Below are positions 1 to 6,628 of a DNA stretch of 11,778 bases, piece by piece (position 1 is the stretch's first letter; the number at the start of each line of letters is the position of its first letter). The position numbers and the translations under genes are program-made. Source of the DNA: Parvularculaceae bacterium UBA4496 (GTDB taxonomy: Bacteria > Pseudomonadota > Alphaproteobacteria > Caulobacterales > Parvularculaceae); NCBI GenBank assembly GCA_002388885.1, contig DGNI01000047.1:9521-21298 (forward strand). The letters run 5' to 3'. Under the pieces are notes generated by a model. The model did not search any database. It worked only from the letters and a program-made list of their open reading frames with translations, and had not been told where the DNA came from.

Positions 1-919
1 TGGCGGTAAGACCGGTTTCGGTTGTCCAGAAATTGATCCGGTTTTCGTAATATTCCTTGCCCTGCGGCAACGCCCAGACGCCATTGGGACCGTGCGACTG
101 ATCGCGAAGCTCTTCGATGCGTGAAACGATTCCTTCAACCGTGGGTTTGAAAACGCCGGTGAGGGCCTCGGATGCTTCGCCGATTAGGCGCTGCTTTTCG
201 TTATCGCTTATTTCCAGCGCACCCACTTTTGCTTTGAAGTCGGCAAAAAGCGCGGCATCTTCGTCAGACTCTTCAAACGGCGCGCCCTTGAGAATATTGC
301 GAGCGTCTGTAATGACGGGATCAAACGAAAATGACGTTGGCACGATGCCACGTTCTGCCGCCATATTCATGCCTTCAAGAATGTCTTCACCAACACCCTC
401 AAGACCGTTTAGGCGAGAGATATATGCTTTTGCATCGGAGACGTTATCCACCCGGTGGATGTTTTGCAAAAAGGTTACCGGAAAAGTCACCGGATTATTC
501 ATTGTCGAAAATGCGTAGCCGTGAAACCTATATGGGAAGTTGCGGGTCGATCGCTCCTGGAGGAATTCGAAAATCCGGTAGCTGACCTGCATCTGTTCTG
601 AAAGCGCGTCATAATCGAATTCGCTGCGAAGGCGCGCCAGATCGTCCTTGGTTCGCTCATGCTGGCGTATCGCCTCAGCATCCGAGAAATCGTCCCATTC
701 GCCATACTGATCGGTTTTCATGCCGAGTTGCGCCTGGAACGTCGGGGACTCGCTCAGGTTTCGCTGAAAGAGTTCTTCAAAATAAGCGGCAAGTTTTTCA
801 TCTTCAGTTTGCGGGGTTTCGGCTGCCGCCGGTTCGGCTTGCCATGCGTAGGCAAGATGGCCGGAAAAAGCGACAAACGCTGTCGTCGCCGCAAGCGCGA
901 GTTTGATGGAATTCTTCAT
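1..919 (-). CDS. Exported DUF885 family protein, N-terminal half (cut by window edge)
   Basis: Open reading frame of 306 codons from an ATG at 919-917 that runs off the left edge without a stop. The start is supported by a strong AAGGGGA ribosome-binding site 7 bases upstream. Residues 1-25 form a Sec signal peptide (MKNSIK, hydrophobic Ala-rich core, AYA before Trp26), so the product should be periplasmic or lipid-anchored by other means; no lipobox Cys is seen. The mature part is helical and matches the DUF885 pattern: an early segment on chain length and substrate fold (FEELFQRNLSESPT, 47-60), a conserved middle (NPVTFPVTFLQNI, 142-154; AKAYISRL, 163-170), and the typical KEYYENRINFWTTETGLT stretch at about 288-305. 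Full members are about 600 residues and carry an HExxPGH-type putative zinc site in the C-terminal half, which lies outside this window, so enzymatic activity cannot be judged. A peptidase-like role is family-level inference. Substrate unknown. Confidence 0.88.
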   Translation of the reverse strand, partial: MKNSIKLALAATTAFVAFSGHLAYAWQAEPAAAETPQTEDEKLAAYFEELFQRNLSESPTFQAQLGMKTDQYGEWDDFSDAEAIRQHERTKDDLARLRSEFDYDALSEQMQVSYRIFEFLQERSTRNFPYRFHGYAFSTMNNPVTFPVTFLQNIHRVDNVSDAKAYISRLNGLEGVGEDILEGMNMAAERGIVPTSFSFDPVITDARNILKGAPFEESDEDAALFADFKAKVGALEISDNEKQRLIGEASEALTGVFKPTVEGIVSRIEELRDQSHGPNGVWALPQGKEYYENRINFWTTETGLTA

Positions 920-949
920 CGAAAGTCCCCTTCGGATATGATTTTGCCC

Positions 950-966
950 GCTGGCGCGCCGCCAGC
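950..966 (-). other. GC-rich hairpin in the DUF885 5' leader
   Basis: GCTGGCG-CGC-CGCCAGC is a perfect 7-bp stem with a 3-base loop. It lies between trpE and the DUF885 start, about 30 bases before that ATG. It lacks a following T-run on either strand, so it may be a weak trpE terminator or a 5' leader structure. The rest of the 127-base gap shows nothing else I can name. Confidence 0.3.
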
Positions 967-981
967 CTTGAGAGGCTTACT

Positions 982-1011
982 TTAATAGTTTTGACATGTT
1001 GCGAAGCGCAA
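982..1011 (-). promoter_or_regulatory. Candidate promoter of the DUF885 gene
   Basis: On the minus strand TTGCGC (1011-1006) and TATTAA (987-982) are separated by 18 bases, with the -10 about 63 bases before the ATG. This is a reasonable but weak sigma70-like match. The -35 box overlaps a small inverted repeat at 999-1011. Its presence would make the DUF885 gene independent of trpE. Confidence 0.3.
999..1011 (-). terminator. Short inverted repeat after trpE (terminator or operator)
   Basis: TTGCG-AAG-CGCAA forms a perfect 5-bp stem with a 3-base loop, 36 bases beyond the trpE stop. No U-tract follows on the minus strand, so intrinsic termination is doubtful. Because it overlaps the candidate -35 box of the next gene it could equally be an operator or mean nothing. 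Confidence 0.2.
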
Positions 1012-1046
1012 GTTAACCGCAAGGACCCTTCGTTTCGTCGCAAAAC

Positions 1047-2549
1047 CTAATTCCCCTTGCGGGAGAGCGCCGCTTCGGCGGCGGCGAACAACGCTTTCGC
1101 TTTGTTTTCGCACTCCTGTTGTTCCATGGCGGGATCTGAATCGGCGACAATGCCGGCGCCTGCCTGAACGTACATTACACCGTGTTTTACGACCGCAGTG
1201 CGCAAGGCGATACACGTATCGACATTACCGTTTGCAGAGAAATAACCAATAGCGCCAGCGTAAACGCCCCGCGCCGAATTTTCGAGTTCATCGATAATTT
1301 CCATCGCGCGAATTTTTGGCGCGCCGGAAACAGTACCAGCCGGAAAACCGCTAACGACTGCATCAACCGGGTGCTCGTCGTCTCGTATCGCGCCGACTAC
1401 GTTTGAAACGATGTGCATGACGTGAGAGTAGCGCTCAATTGCGAATTGATCGGTGACGCGCACGCTGCCGACTTTTGCGGAGCGGCTTACATCGTTACGC
1501 CCGAGATCGAGAAGCATCAGATGTTCTGCGCGTTCCTTCGGGTCGGCGATGAGCTCAGCTTCGTATTTTCTGTCTTCGTCTGGCGTTTTTCCGCGCGGTC
1601 GGGTGCCGGCAATTGGGCGGATGGTAATTTCGCCGTCTCGCACGCGGACCAGAATTTCCGGACTGGAGCCGACAACAGAAAAATCATCAAAGGCGAAGTA
1701 ATACATGAATGGCGATGGGTTGGAGCGGCGCAACGCGCGATAAAGATCGAATGGCGGCGCATCGAATGGCCTCGAAAATCGCTGGCTCAGAACCACCTGA
1801 AATATGTCGCCGGCGCCGATGTAGCCTTTGGCGCGGCGCACCATGGATTCGTATTCTGCCTGTGTCGTATTGGATGATGCTTCGGTTCTTGCGTCGGCCG
1901 CAGTTTCAGGCGCGCGCGGATGAGTCAGCGGCGCTTCAAGGTCAGCAATTGCGTCTGCAAGGCGTTCCGCGGCGCGCGAATAAGCCGCGCGAGCGGAAAC
2001 ACCTTCTTCGGGGCGGACAGGTGAAAACAGTGAAATTTCCTGACGAACATTGTCAAACACGGCGACGATCGTCGGACGCAGGAATATGGCGTCAGGGGTT
2101 TCGATGCCGCCTTTTGGCTTTTCGCCGAGCTTCTCCATCTGGCGCGCCATGTCATATCCCATAAATCCGAATATGCCTGCGGCCATGGGCGGTGCGTCTT
2201 GGGGCGGCTGAAGTTCTGATTCGGCGAGCAATGATTTCAGATTGTCGAGCGGGGCGCCGACCTGTGGTTCAAATTGCTGTGCATCAGCTGCAGCATTGCG
2301 ATTGATTTCGGATTTGTCGTCCTCGCAGCGCCATATGGTATCCGGCTTCAAGCCAATTATGGAAAACCGGCCAAGCTGATCGCCACCCTCGACCGACTCA
2401 AGAAGGAATGCATTTTTTTTTGATGCAGCGAGTTTCAGGTATGCCGATACTGGCGTTTCAAGGTCATTGATCAGGCGCCGGGCGATAAGCTGTGGCCGAC
2501 CGGACATATACGCTTCTTCAAAGCTTTCAAAATCCGTGCTGACAGTCAC
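1047..2549 (-). CDS. trpE: Anthranilate synthase component I (TrpE)
   Basis: Converts chorismate to anthranilate, using ammonia delivered by the TrpG glutaminase, as the first committed step of tryptophan synthesis in the cytoplasm. The product is 500 residues, the usual length for an unfused TrpE. The N-terminal domain carries LLES (49-52), the tryptophan-binding motif used for feedback inhibition. The chorismate-binding domain from about 232 onward shows GDIFQVVLSQRF (247-258), PIAGTRPRG (312-320), AEHLMLLDLGRND (341-353), GTVSGAPK (405-412) and GAGIVADSDP (464-473). There is no C-terminal glutaminase, so this is not the TrpEG fusion of rhizobia. The start is GTG at 2549, only 17 bases after the ppiD stop and with a weak GGA site; Met15 (2507) is a less likely alternative. 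It is probably co-transcribed with ppiD. The usual trpG-trpD-trpC genes do not follow. A run of nine A residues on the coding strand sits just before the LLES motif. Confidence 0.97.
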   Translation of the reverse strand: MTVSTDFESFEEAYMSGRPQLIARRLINDLETPVSAYLKLAASKKNAFLLESVEGGDQLGRFSIIGLKPDTIWRCEDDKSEINRNAAADAQQFEPQVGAPLDNLKSLLAESELQPPQDAPPMAAGIFGFMGYDMARQMEKLGEKPKGGIETPDAIFLRPTIVAVFDNVRQEISLFSPVRPEEGVSARAAYSRAAERLADAIADLEAPLTHPRAPETAADARTEASSNTTQAEYESMVRRAKGYIGAGDIFQVVLSQRFSRPFDAPPFDLYRALRRSNPSPFMYYFAFDDFSVVGSSPEILVRVRDGEITIRPIAGTRPRGKTPDEDRKYEAELIADPKERAEHLMLLDLGRNDVSRSAKVGSVRVTDQFAIERYSHVMHIVSNVVGAIRDDEHPVDAVVSGFPAGTVSGAPKIRAMEIIDELENSARGVYAGAIGYFSANGNVDTCIALRTAVVKHGVMYVQAGAGIVADSDPAMEQQECENKAKALFAAAEAALSRKGN

Positions 2550-2566
2550 GATATTTTCCGATCGGA

Positions 2567-4468
2567 CTAAGAGCCGTCTGCGAACAAAGCGTCCAACTGC
2601 GTTTGGTTGAGTTTAACGCCGTAGTCATCGCGGATGGTCAGGATGAAAGCTTCAATCAGCTCCTGATCGAGCTGATATCCGATGAGCTGTTTAAGCTGGT
2701 CCGTTTGTTGCGGCGGAATTGAACCCGGCGCGTACCCGATTTCGCGAATTTCCGCGATCACCTGCGCGCCGGACTGTCCGGCGGGACCGGACACAAGGTC
2801 ATTCAACTCGGCGAAGAAAATCTGATCGCTAAAGCTGTCGGAGATTGCATCATTTGAAAACCGCCGATCAATCACATCGATGATTGGAGTGCGGTCGAAT
2901 TCGCTGGCAACGGCTTCGAGGCTTTCTCCAGCCTCAACGCGCCCGCGAATATCGTTGACGGTTTTTGAAATACGTGTGCGCCGTTCTTCATCGCGCCATC
3001 GCTGCTCGATCTCATCACGAACATAGTCGAACGGCTTCAGAGCTGGCGGCGTAATCTCCTTCAGCGCGACGATAAAATAGCCGTCTTCAGCGCTTAGTCG
3101 CAACGCTTCGCTTTGCTCGCCTTCTTCGAGAATAAATGCTTCACGCAAGGCTTCGCCCGGTACGTTATCGACGATTGCACCGCCCGGTTCGAAGCTGACC
3201 CGGTCAATCGGACCGACTGTTTCGACTTCAAGGCCTGCGGCTTGCGCCGCATCGGCGAGCTCAGCGCCGGTATCGCGCACTTCCTCGATCTCATCGATAG
3301 CGTCTAGCATGCGGCGGCGAACGTCCTGTTCAAGGAAGTCCGACTGAATCTGATCGCGCACTTCCTCAAAAGTTGTCGTCTCAGCGGGCGTAACGCCAGC
3401 AATCTGCACGATCGTCCAGCCGAAGAGTGAACGCACCGGATCGACGATCGACCCTTCTTCCAGCCCTTCGGCGAAGGCGGCGTCGGCGACGCTGGGGTCA
3501 AGCAAGTCACGCTTTTGGGCTTCTGTGAATGTCGCGGCCTCAAGGCTTACCCCTTTTTCCGCCGCGAGATTCTCAAACGGCGTTCCTGACTGAAGCGAAG
3601 CGACAGCGGCGCGCGCTTCCGCCTCGGTTTCGTAGGTGAGCTGATAAACAGTACGGCGCTCGGGCTTGTCATAAAGGCGCTCCTTGCCCGCCTCATAAAG
3701 TCGCCGCAGCTCTTCTTCCGGCGCTTCGAGTCCTTCCCGAAAATCTTCGTTACGCAAAACAAGAAGATCGAATGTTCGATATTCCGGCGCCGTGAAAACG
3801 GTTTCGTTTTCTTCGTAATATGCCTGCAGGTCGTCCGGTCCGGGCTCTGCGGCGACGCCGGCCATTTCATCTGTGACCGTCAAATAGGCAATCCGGCGCC
3901 GTTCTGTTTCCCGCAATATTATGGCTCTTGTAAATGGATCTGGCGCCGGTCCGGCAGCTGCGAGCGCATCGATCAATTGCGAGCGCGTCAAGTCTTCTTT
4001 GACGCGCCGCTCGAAGCTTTCGACTGTATAGCCGTTTTGCTGCAGGATCGCTTCAAATGTTGTCCTGTCTACCTCGCCAGTTGCGGGGTTTTTGAAGACA
4101 TCGCTCTCCTGAATATAGTTCCGGACCGCCGCTCTCGGGATAGCGAGATTCATTCTTTCCGCATATTGCCCGAGCACTGATTGCGTCGTGATCGAGTCAA
4201 CGACCTGACCGGGCAGGCCGCTGGTAATTGCGGCTTCGCGGGTAAGCGACCCGCCGGATTCACGATACTGGCGCTGATAGATCGTATTGAATTCGTTCTG
4301 GATATATTGCTGCGAGAAATTCTGATCGCCGACACTGAGTGTCGAGTTCGATGCGAGAAGCTGAGTCACGTTTGGCACGCCCCACAATGCGAAGGCCAGA
4401 ATCAAAAGGATCACAACGACCCATGCGATCGGGCCCTTGAGCGTGTTGCGTACTTGACTGAGCATCAT
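2567..4468 (-). CDS. ppiD: Peptidyl-prolyl isomerase-like periplasmic chaperone PpiD
   Basis: Inner-membrane-anchored chaperone of the SurA_N/parvulin family, which helps proteins fold as they leave the Sec translocon. The product is 633 residues, normal for PpiD. Residues 1-12 are a short cytoplasmic tail, 13-31 one membrane helix (PIAWVVVILLILAFALWGV), and the rest is periplasmic: an N-terminal SurA_N-like helical region (about 35-195), a parvulin domain (about 270-360), a second parvulin-like repeat (about 415-475) and a C-terminal helical segment. The two histidines of active parvulins are replaced: Gln276 stands where SHILV has His and Thr352 where GYHII has His. A chaperone role without isomerase activity, as reported for E. 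coli PpiD, is therefore likely. Two consecutive ATG codons (4468 and 4465) open the frame; AAGGGG lies 2 bases before the first and 5 before the second, so the second (632 residues) is probably the real start. Divergent from tpiA and heads the operon with trpE. Confidence 0.93.
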   Translation of the reverse strand: MMLSQVRNTLKGPIAWVVVILLILAFALWGVPNVTQLLASNSTLSVGDQNFSQQYIQNEFNTIYQRQYRESGGSLTREAAITSGLPGQVVDSITTQSVLGQYAERMNLAIPRAAVRNYIQESDVFKNPATGEVDRTTFEAILQQNGYTVESFERRVKEDLTRSQLIDALAAAGPAPDPFTRAIILRETERRRIAYLTVTDEMAGVAAEPGPDDLQAYYEENETVFTAPEYRTFDLLVLRNEDFREGLEAPEEELRRLYEAGKERLYDKPERRTVYQLTYETEAEARAAVASLQSGTPFENLAAEKGVSLEAATFTEAQKRDLLDPSVADAAFAEGLEEGSIVDPVRSLFGWTIVQIAGVTPAETTTFEEVRDQIQSDFLEQDVRRRMLDAIDEIEEVRDTGAELADAAQAAGLEVETVGPIDRVSFEPGGAIVDNVPGEALREAFILEEGEQSEALRLSAEDGYFIVALKEITPPALKPFDYVRDEIEQRWRDEERRTRISKTVNDIRGRVEAGESLEAVASEFDRTPIIDVIDRRFSNDAISDSFSDQIFFAELNDLVSGPAGQSGAQVIAEIREIGYAPGSIPPQQTDQLKQLIGYQLDQELIEAFILTIRDDYGVKLNQTQLDALFADGS

Positions 4469-4520
4469 TACCCCTTGATTTTCGGGCTCTCTTTTGGAGC
4501 CTTACCTCGGATTCGGCGGT

Positions 4521-4549
4521 AACCTAGTCGCGCCTCGGCGCCCCGGCAA
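4521..4549 (-). promoter_or_regulatory. Candidate promoter of ppiD-trpE
   Basis: On the minus strand TTGCCG (4549-4544) and TAGGTT (4526-4521) are 17 bases apart, an alphaproteobacterial-style sigma70 pattern with a good -35 and a poor -10. It sits in the 160-base divergent region between ppiD and tpiA. The same region holds a 10-base palindrome AGACCGGTCT (4549-4558) touching the -35, an inverted repeat TTACC/GGTAA (4502-4506, 4518-4522), and a GGCTC/GAGCC stem (4485-4501) in the ppiD leader. No clear tpiA promoter was found on the plus strand. Confidence 0.3.
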
Positions 4550-4628
4550 GACCGGTCTCATGTCGACTGGACACCCAGGGAGGGTTCGCTTAGGTCCGAG
4601 ACATTGAGAAGTGATCAGGACCCATGCC

Positions 4629-5357
4629 ATGAAGCCACTCATCGCCGGTAACTGGAAAATGAACGGGCTGCAGGCGGCCAAGGGCGAAGTGAAAGCCCTG
4701 ATTGGAAAATTTGCCGGGTCGGCGCCGGACGACCGTGATGTGCTGATCTGCCCGCCGGTGACGCTCGTGGCCGGATTCGCCGCGGAGTATTCTGACGAAG
4801 CGATCCAGATTGGCGCACAGGATTGTCACCCCAACCAGAGCGGCGCCCACACCGGCGACATCAGCGCGGAAATGCTTGCCGACGCCGGCGCTGCTTACGT
4901 CATTGTCGGGCATTCAGAGCGTCGCGCCGATCATGGTGAAACCGACGCAACGGTGAGGGCGAAAGCCGAGGCCGCGTTGCGTGCCGGGCTGACGCCGATC
5001 ATCTGCGTCGGCGAAACTCGCGAGGGGCGGGAGGCGGGACAGGCGCTGAGTGTCGTCGGGACGCAGCTCGCAGGCTCGTTGCCGGAAGCCGGCGCTGAAA
5101 TTGTTGTCGCCTACGAGCCTGTCTGGGCCATCGGCACGGGACTGACGCCGACGCTGGAAGACATCGGCGAAATGCATGATTTCATTCGCTCGAAGACGCC
5201 GCAAGGAACCCGTATTCTTTATGGCGGATCAGTGAAGCCCGGCAACGCCAAAGAAATTCTCGCAATTACGAACGTCAATGGTGCGCTTGTCGGCGGGGCC
5301 AGCCTCAAGGCCGAAGATTTCTTCCCGATCATTCTGGCCGCGCCTGGCGAGATGTAG
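4629..5357 (+). CDS. tpiA: Triose-phosphate isomerase
   Basis: Interconverts dihydroxyacetone phosphate and glyceraldehyde 3-phosphate in glycolysis and gluconeogenesis; a cytoplasmic TIM barrel. From ATG 4629 the protein has 242 residues and begins [13 protein letters not shown], the canonical N-terminus. AGGA at 4617-4620 is well spaced for this start; an in-frame GTG at 4611 would add six residues with no family support. Catalytic residues are all present: Lys10 (NWK), His95 in GHSERR (94-99), Glu163 in [11 protein letters not shown] (161-171). Phosphate-binding GGSVKPGN (199-206) and VGGASL (221-226) are intact. The sequence is more GC-rich and strongly biased in codon use, as expected for a well-expressed enzyme. 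It is divergent from ppiD, a common alphaproteobacterial arrangement, but secG, often the next gene in this class, is replaced here by a lipoprotein hydrolase 12 bases downstream. Confidence 0.97.
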   Translation: MKPLIAGNWKMNGLQAAKGEVKALIGKFAGSAPDDRDVLICPPVTLVAGFAAEYSDEAIQIGAQDCHPNQSGAHTGDISAEMLADAGAAYVIVGHSERRADHGETDATVRAKAEAALRAGLTPIICVGETREGREAGQALSVVGTQLAGSLPEAGAEIVVAYEPVWAIGTGLTPTLEDIGEMHDFIRSKTPQGTRILYGGSVKPGNAKEILAITNVNGALVGGASLKAEDFFPIILAAPGEM

Positions 5358-5369
5358 GCGGCGGAAGCC

Positions 5370-6314
5370 ATGCGCATGAGCATCATCATCATAGTTATCC
5401 TACTGCTCGCACTTTCAGGCGTTTCCGGGTGCGCGAGTTGGACCGCTGAGCGCAAGGCGCCGCCGATTGGATCGTTTGTTCAGGTCGGCGTAGAGCGCAT
5501 GCATGTGGTTGATGCGGGCCCTCGGGAAAGCGCGAAACCGCCAGTAGTTCTCATTCATGGCGCCAGCGTAAACTTGCGCGATATGAAGCTGGCTCTAGGG
5601 GACGCGCTTGCCCCAGAACGCCGCGTAATCATTATAGACCGGCCCGGACGAGGGTATTCGACGCGGAACGGCGATGGATACAGGCTCGATGCGCAAGCAT
5701 CGGCGATCAAGGCTGTGGTAGATGAACTCGGCGTTCATAATCCTATTGTTGTCGGCCAAAGCCTCGGCGGCGCGGTAGCGCTGAACTATGCGCTTCAATA
5801 TCAAAGTGAGATGAGCGGTCTCGTGCTGCTCGCGCCGGTGAGCCATGAATGGCCGGGCGGGGTCGCCTGGTACAACAATGTATCAGGTTGGCCGGTCGCC
5901 GGATTTCTGCTGCGCAGGTTGTTTGTTCCAATTTATGGCCAATTGACGGCGGAGAAAAATATCAACGATTCATTCGCGCCAGATGCCGCTCCAGAAGAGT
6001 ATTACGACAACTCCGGACTGGTGCTGTTATTCCGGGCTAAGGATTTCAAGGCAAATGCCGCCGATGTTGCGCATTTGAAAGAACAGATCATCAAACAACA
6101 GGACCTTTACGGGGAATTGCAACTGCCTGTTGCTGTCGTGACGGGAACGGCGGATACAACGGTCAGCCCGAAAATTCATTCTGCCCAACTGGAGCGCGAC
6201 ATACCCGGTGCGGAGCTGACTTTGCTGCCGGATACTGGCCATGCGCTGCATCATGCCGAGACGGCCCGAATTCTAGAGATCATAGACGCGCTTACTGAAC
6301 GCGTATCAAAATGA
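5370..6314 (+). CDS. Predicted lipoprotein, alpha/beta hydrolase fold
   Basis: A 314-residue protein with a lipoprotein signal: MRMS, a hydrophobic core (SIIIIVILLLAL) and lipobox VSGC with Cys21, so it should be anchored in the periplasmic leaflet. After a short linker comes a complete alpha/beta hydrolase domain (about 35-312): oxyanion-hole HGAS (63-66), DRPGRGYS (90-97), nucleophile elbow GQSLGG with Ser131, probable acid Asp262 in GTADTTVS, and His291 in DTGH. A cap region lies between about 158 and 245. The catalytic triad is intact, so it is probably active, perhaps as an esterase or lipase, but the substrate cannot be told from sequence. The start at 5370 follows the tpiA stop by 12 bases; Met3 (5376) is an alternative with similar spacing from GGCGGAAG. 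The stop overlaps the sdhE start as ATGA, suggesting coupled translation. Compared with tpiA its codon use is more relaxed. Confidence 0.9.
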   Translation: MRMSIIIIVILLLALSGVSGCASWTAERKAPPIGSFVQVGVERMHVVDAGPRESAKPPVVLIHGASVNLRDMKLALGDALAPERRVIIIDRPGRGYSTRNGDGYRLDAQASAIKAVVDELGVHNPIVVGQSLGGAVALNYALQYQSEMSGLVLLAPVSHEWPGGVAWYNNVSGWPVAGFLLRRLFVPIYGQLTAEKNINDSFAPDAAPEEYYDNSGLVLLFRAKDFKANAADVAHLKEQIIKQQDLYGELQLPVAVVTGTADTTVSPKIHSAQLERDIPGAELTLLPDTGHALHHAETARILEIIDALTERVSK

Positions 6315-6577
6315 CGGACATGCTGCAAAAGAAACGGAAACGGCTGCTTTATCAGGCGAGCTATCGCGGCTTCAAAGAAGCGGATTTGCTTATCGGCGGG
6401 TTTGCTAGAGCGCAGTTGCCGGCAATGAACGAAGCGGAACTCGACGAATTCGAAGCAATGCTGGAAATCAATGACCGCGAACTTTATGCCTATGCGGCAG
6501 GCAACGCAGATCTTCCAAGAGAGTTAGACGGACCGGTCATGGCGAAACTGAGGGCGTTTCGGTTGCCGGCTGTTTAA
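6311..6577 (+). CDS. sdhE: Succinate dehydrogenase assembly factor SdhE (FAD assembly)
   Basis: Small cytoplasmic factor that promotes covalent attachment of FAD to the flavoprotein subunit SdhA of succinate dehydrogenase (formerly DUF339, YgfY/CptB; mitochondrial Sdh5/SDHAF2 family). The 88-residue length is typical. The family signature is plain: KRLLYQASYRGFKEADLL (10-27), containing the essential RGxxE motif (Arg19, Gly20, Glu23), then GGFA (29-32), FEAMLEINDRELYAY (47-61) and a C-terminal helix. The ATG overlaps the preceding hydrolase stop (ATGA) and there is no clear Shine-Dalgarno site before it, so translation probably depends on re-initiation from the hydrolase. In many alphaproteobacteria sdhE lies next to mfd (and recG); here one membrane-protein gene separates it from mfd. 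Confidence 0.95.
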   Translation: MTDMLQKKRKRLLYQASYRGFKEADLLIGGFARAQLPAMNEAELDEFEAMLEINDRELYAYAAGNADLPRELDGPVMAKLRAFRLPAV

Positions 6578-6628
6578 GGATTGTTAACTTAACGCAATGG
6601 CAATTGCTCGGCGCTAATTTTCCGCGCC

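Noticed and set aside
117..518. Plus-strand open frame of 133 codons opposite the DUF885 gene
   Set aside because: The opposite strand carries a clear exported protein with signal peptide and family motifs; this frame has no ribosome-binding site and Ser/Arg-rich shadow composition.
991..1016. TTGACA on the plus strand with a TTAACC 16 bases later, resembling a promoter
   Set aside because: No plus-strand gene follows; the sequence downstream is trpE read in the opposite direction.
1413..1877. Plus-strand open frame of 154 codons inside trpE
   Set aside because: Fully antisense to conserved TrpE catalytic motifs and has no recognisable content.
4611..4628. GTG at 4611 as the tpiA start
   Set aside because: It adds six residues before the canonical [12 protein letters not shown] start and would place the AGGA ribosome-binding site inside the gene.
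6583..6594. TTAACTTAAC before the membrane-protein gene as a CtrA-type site
   Set aside because: The two TTAA elements are adjacent and do not have the seven-base spacing of a CtrA box.
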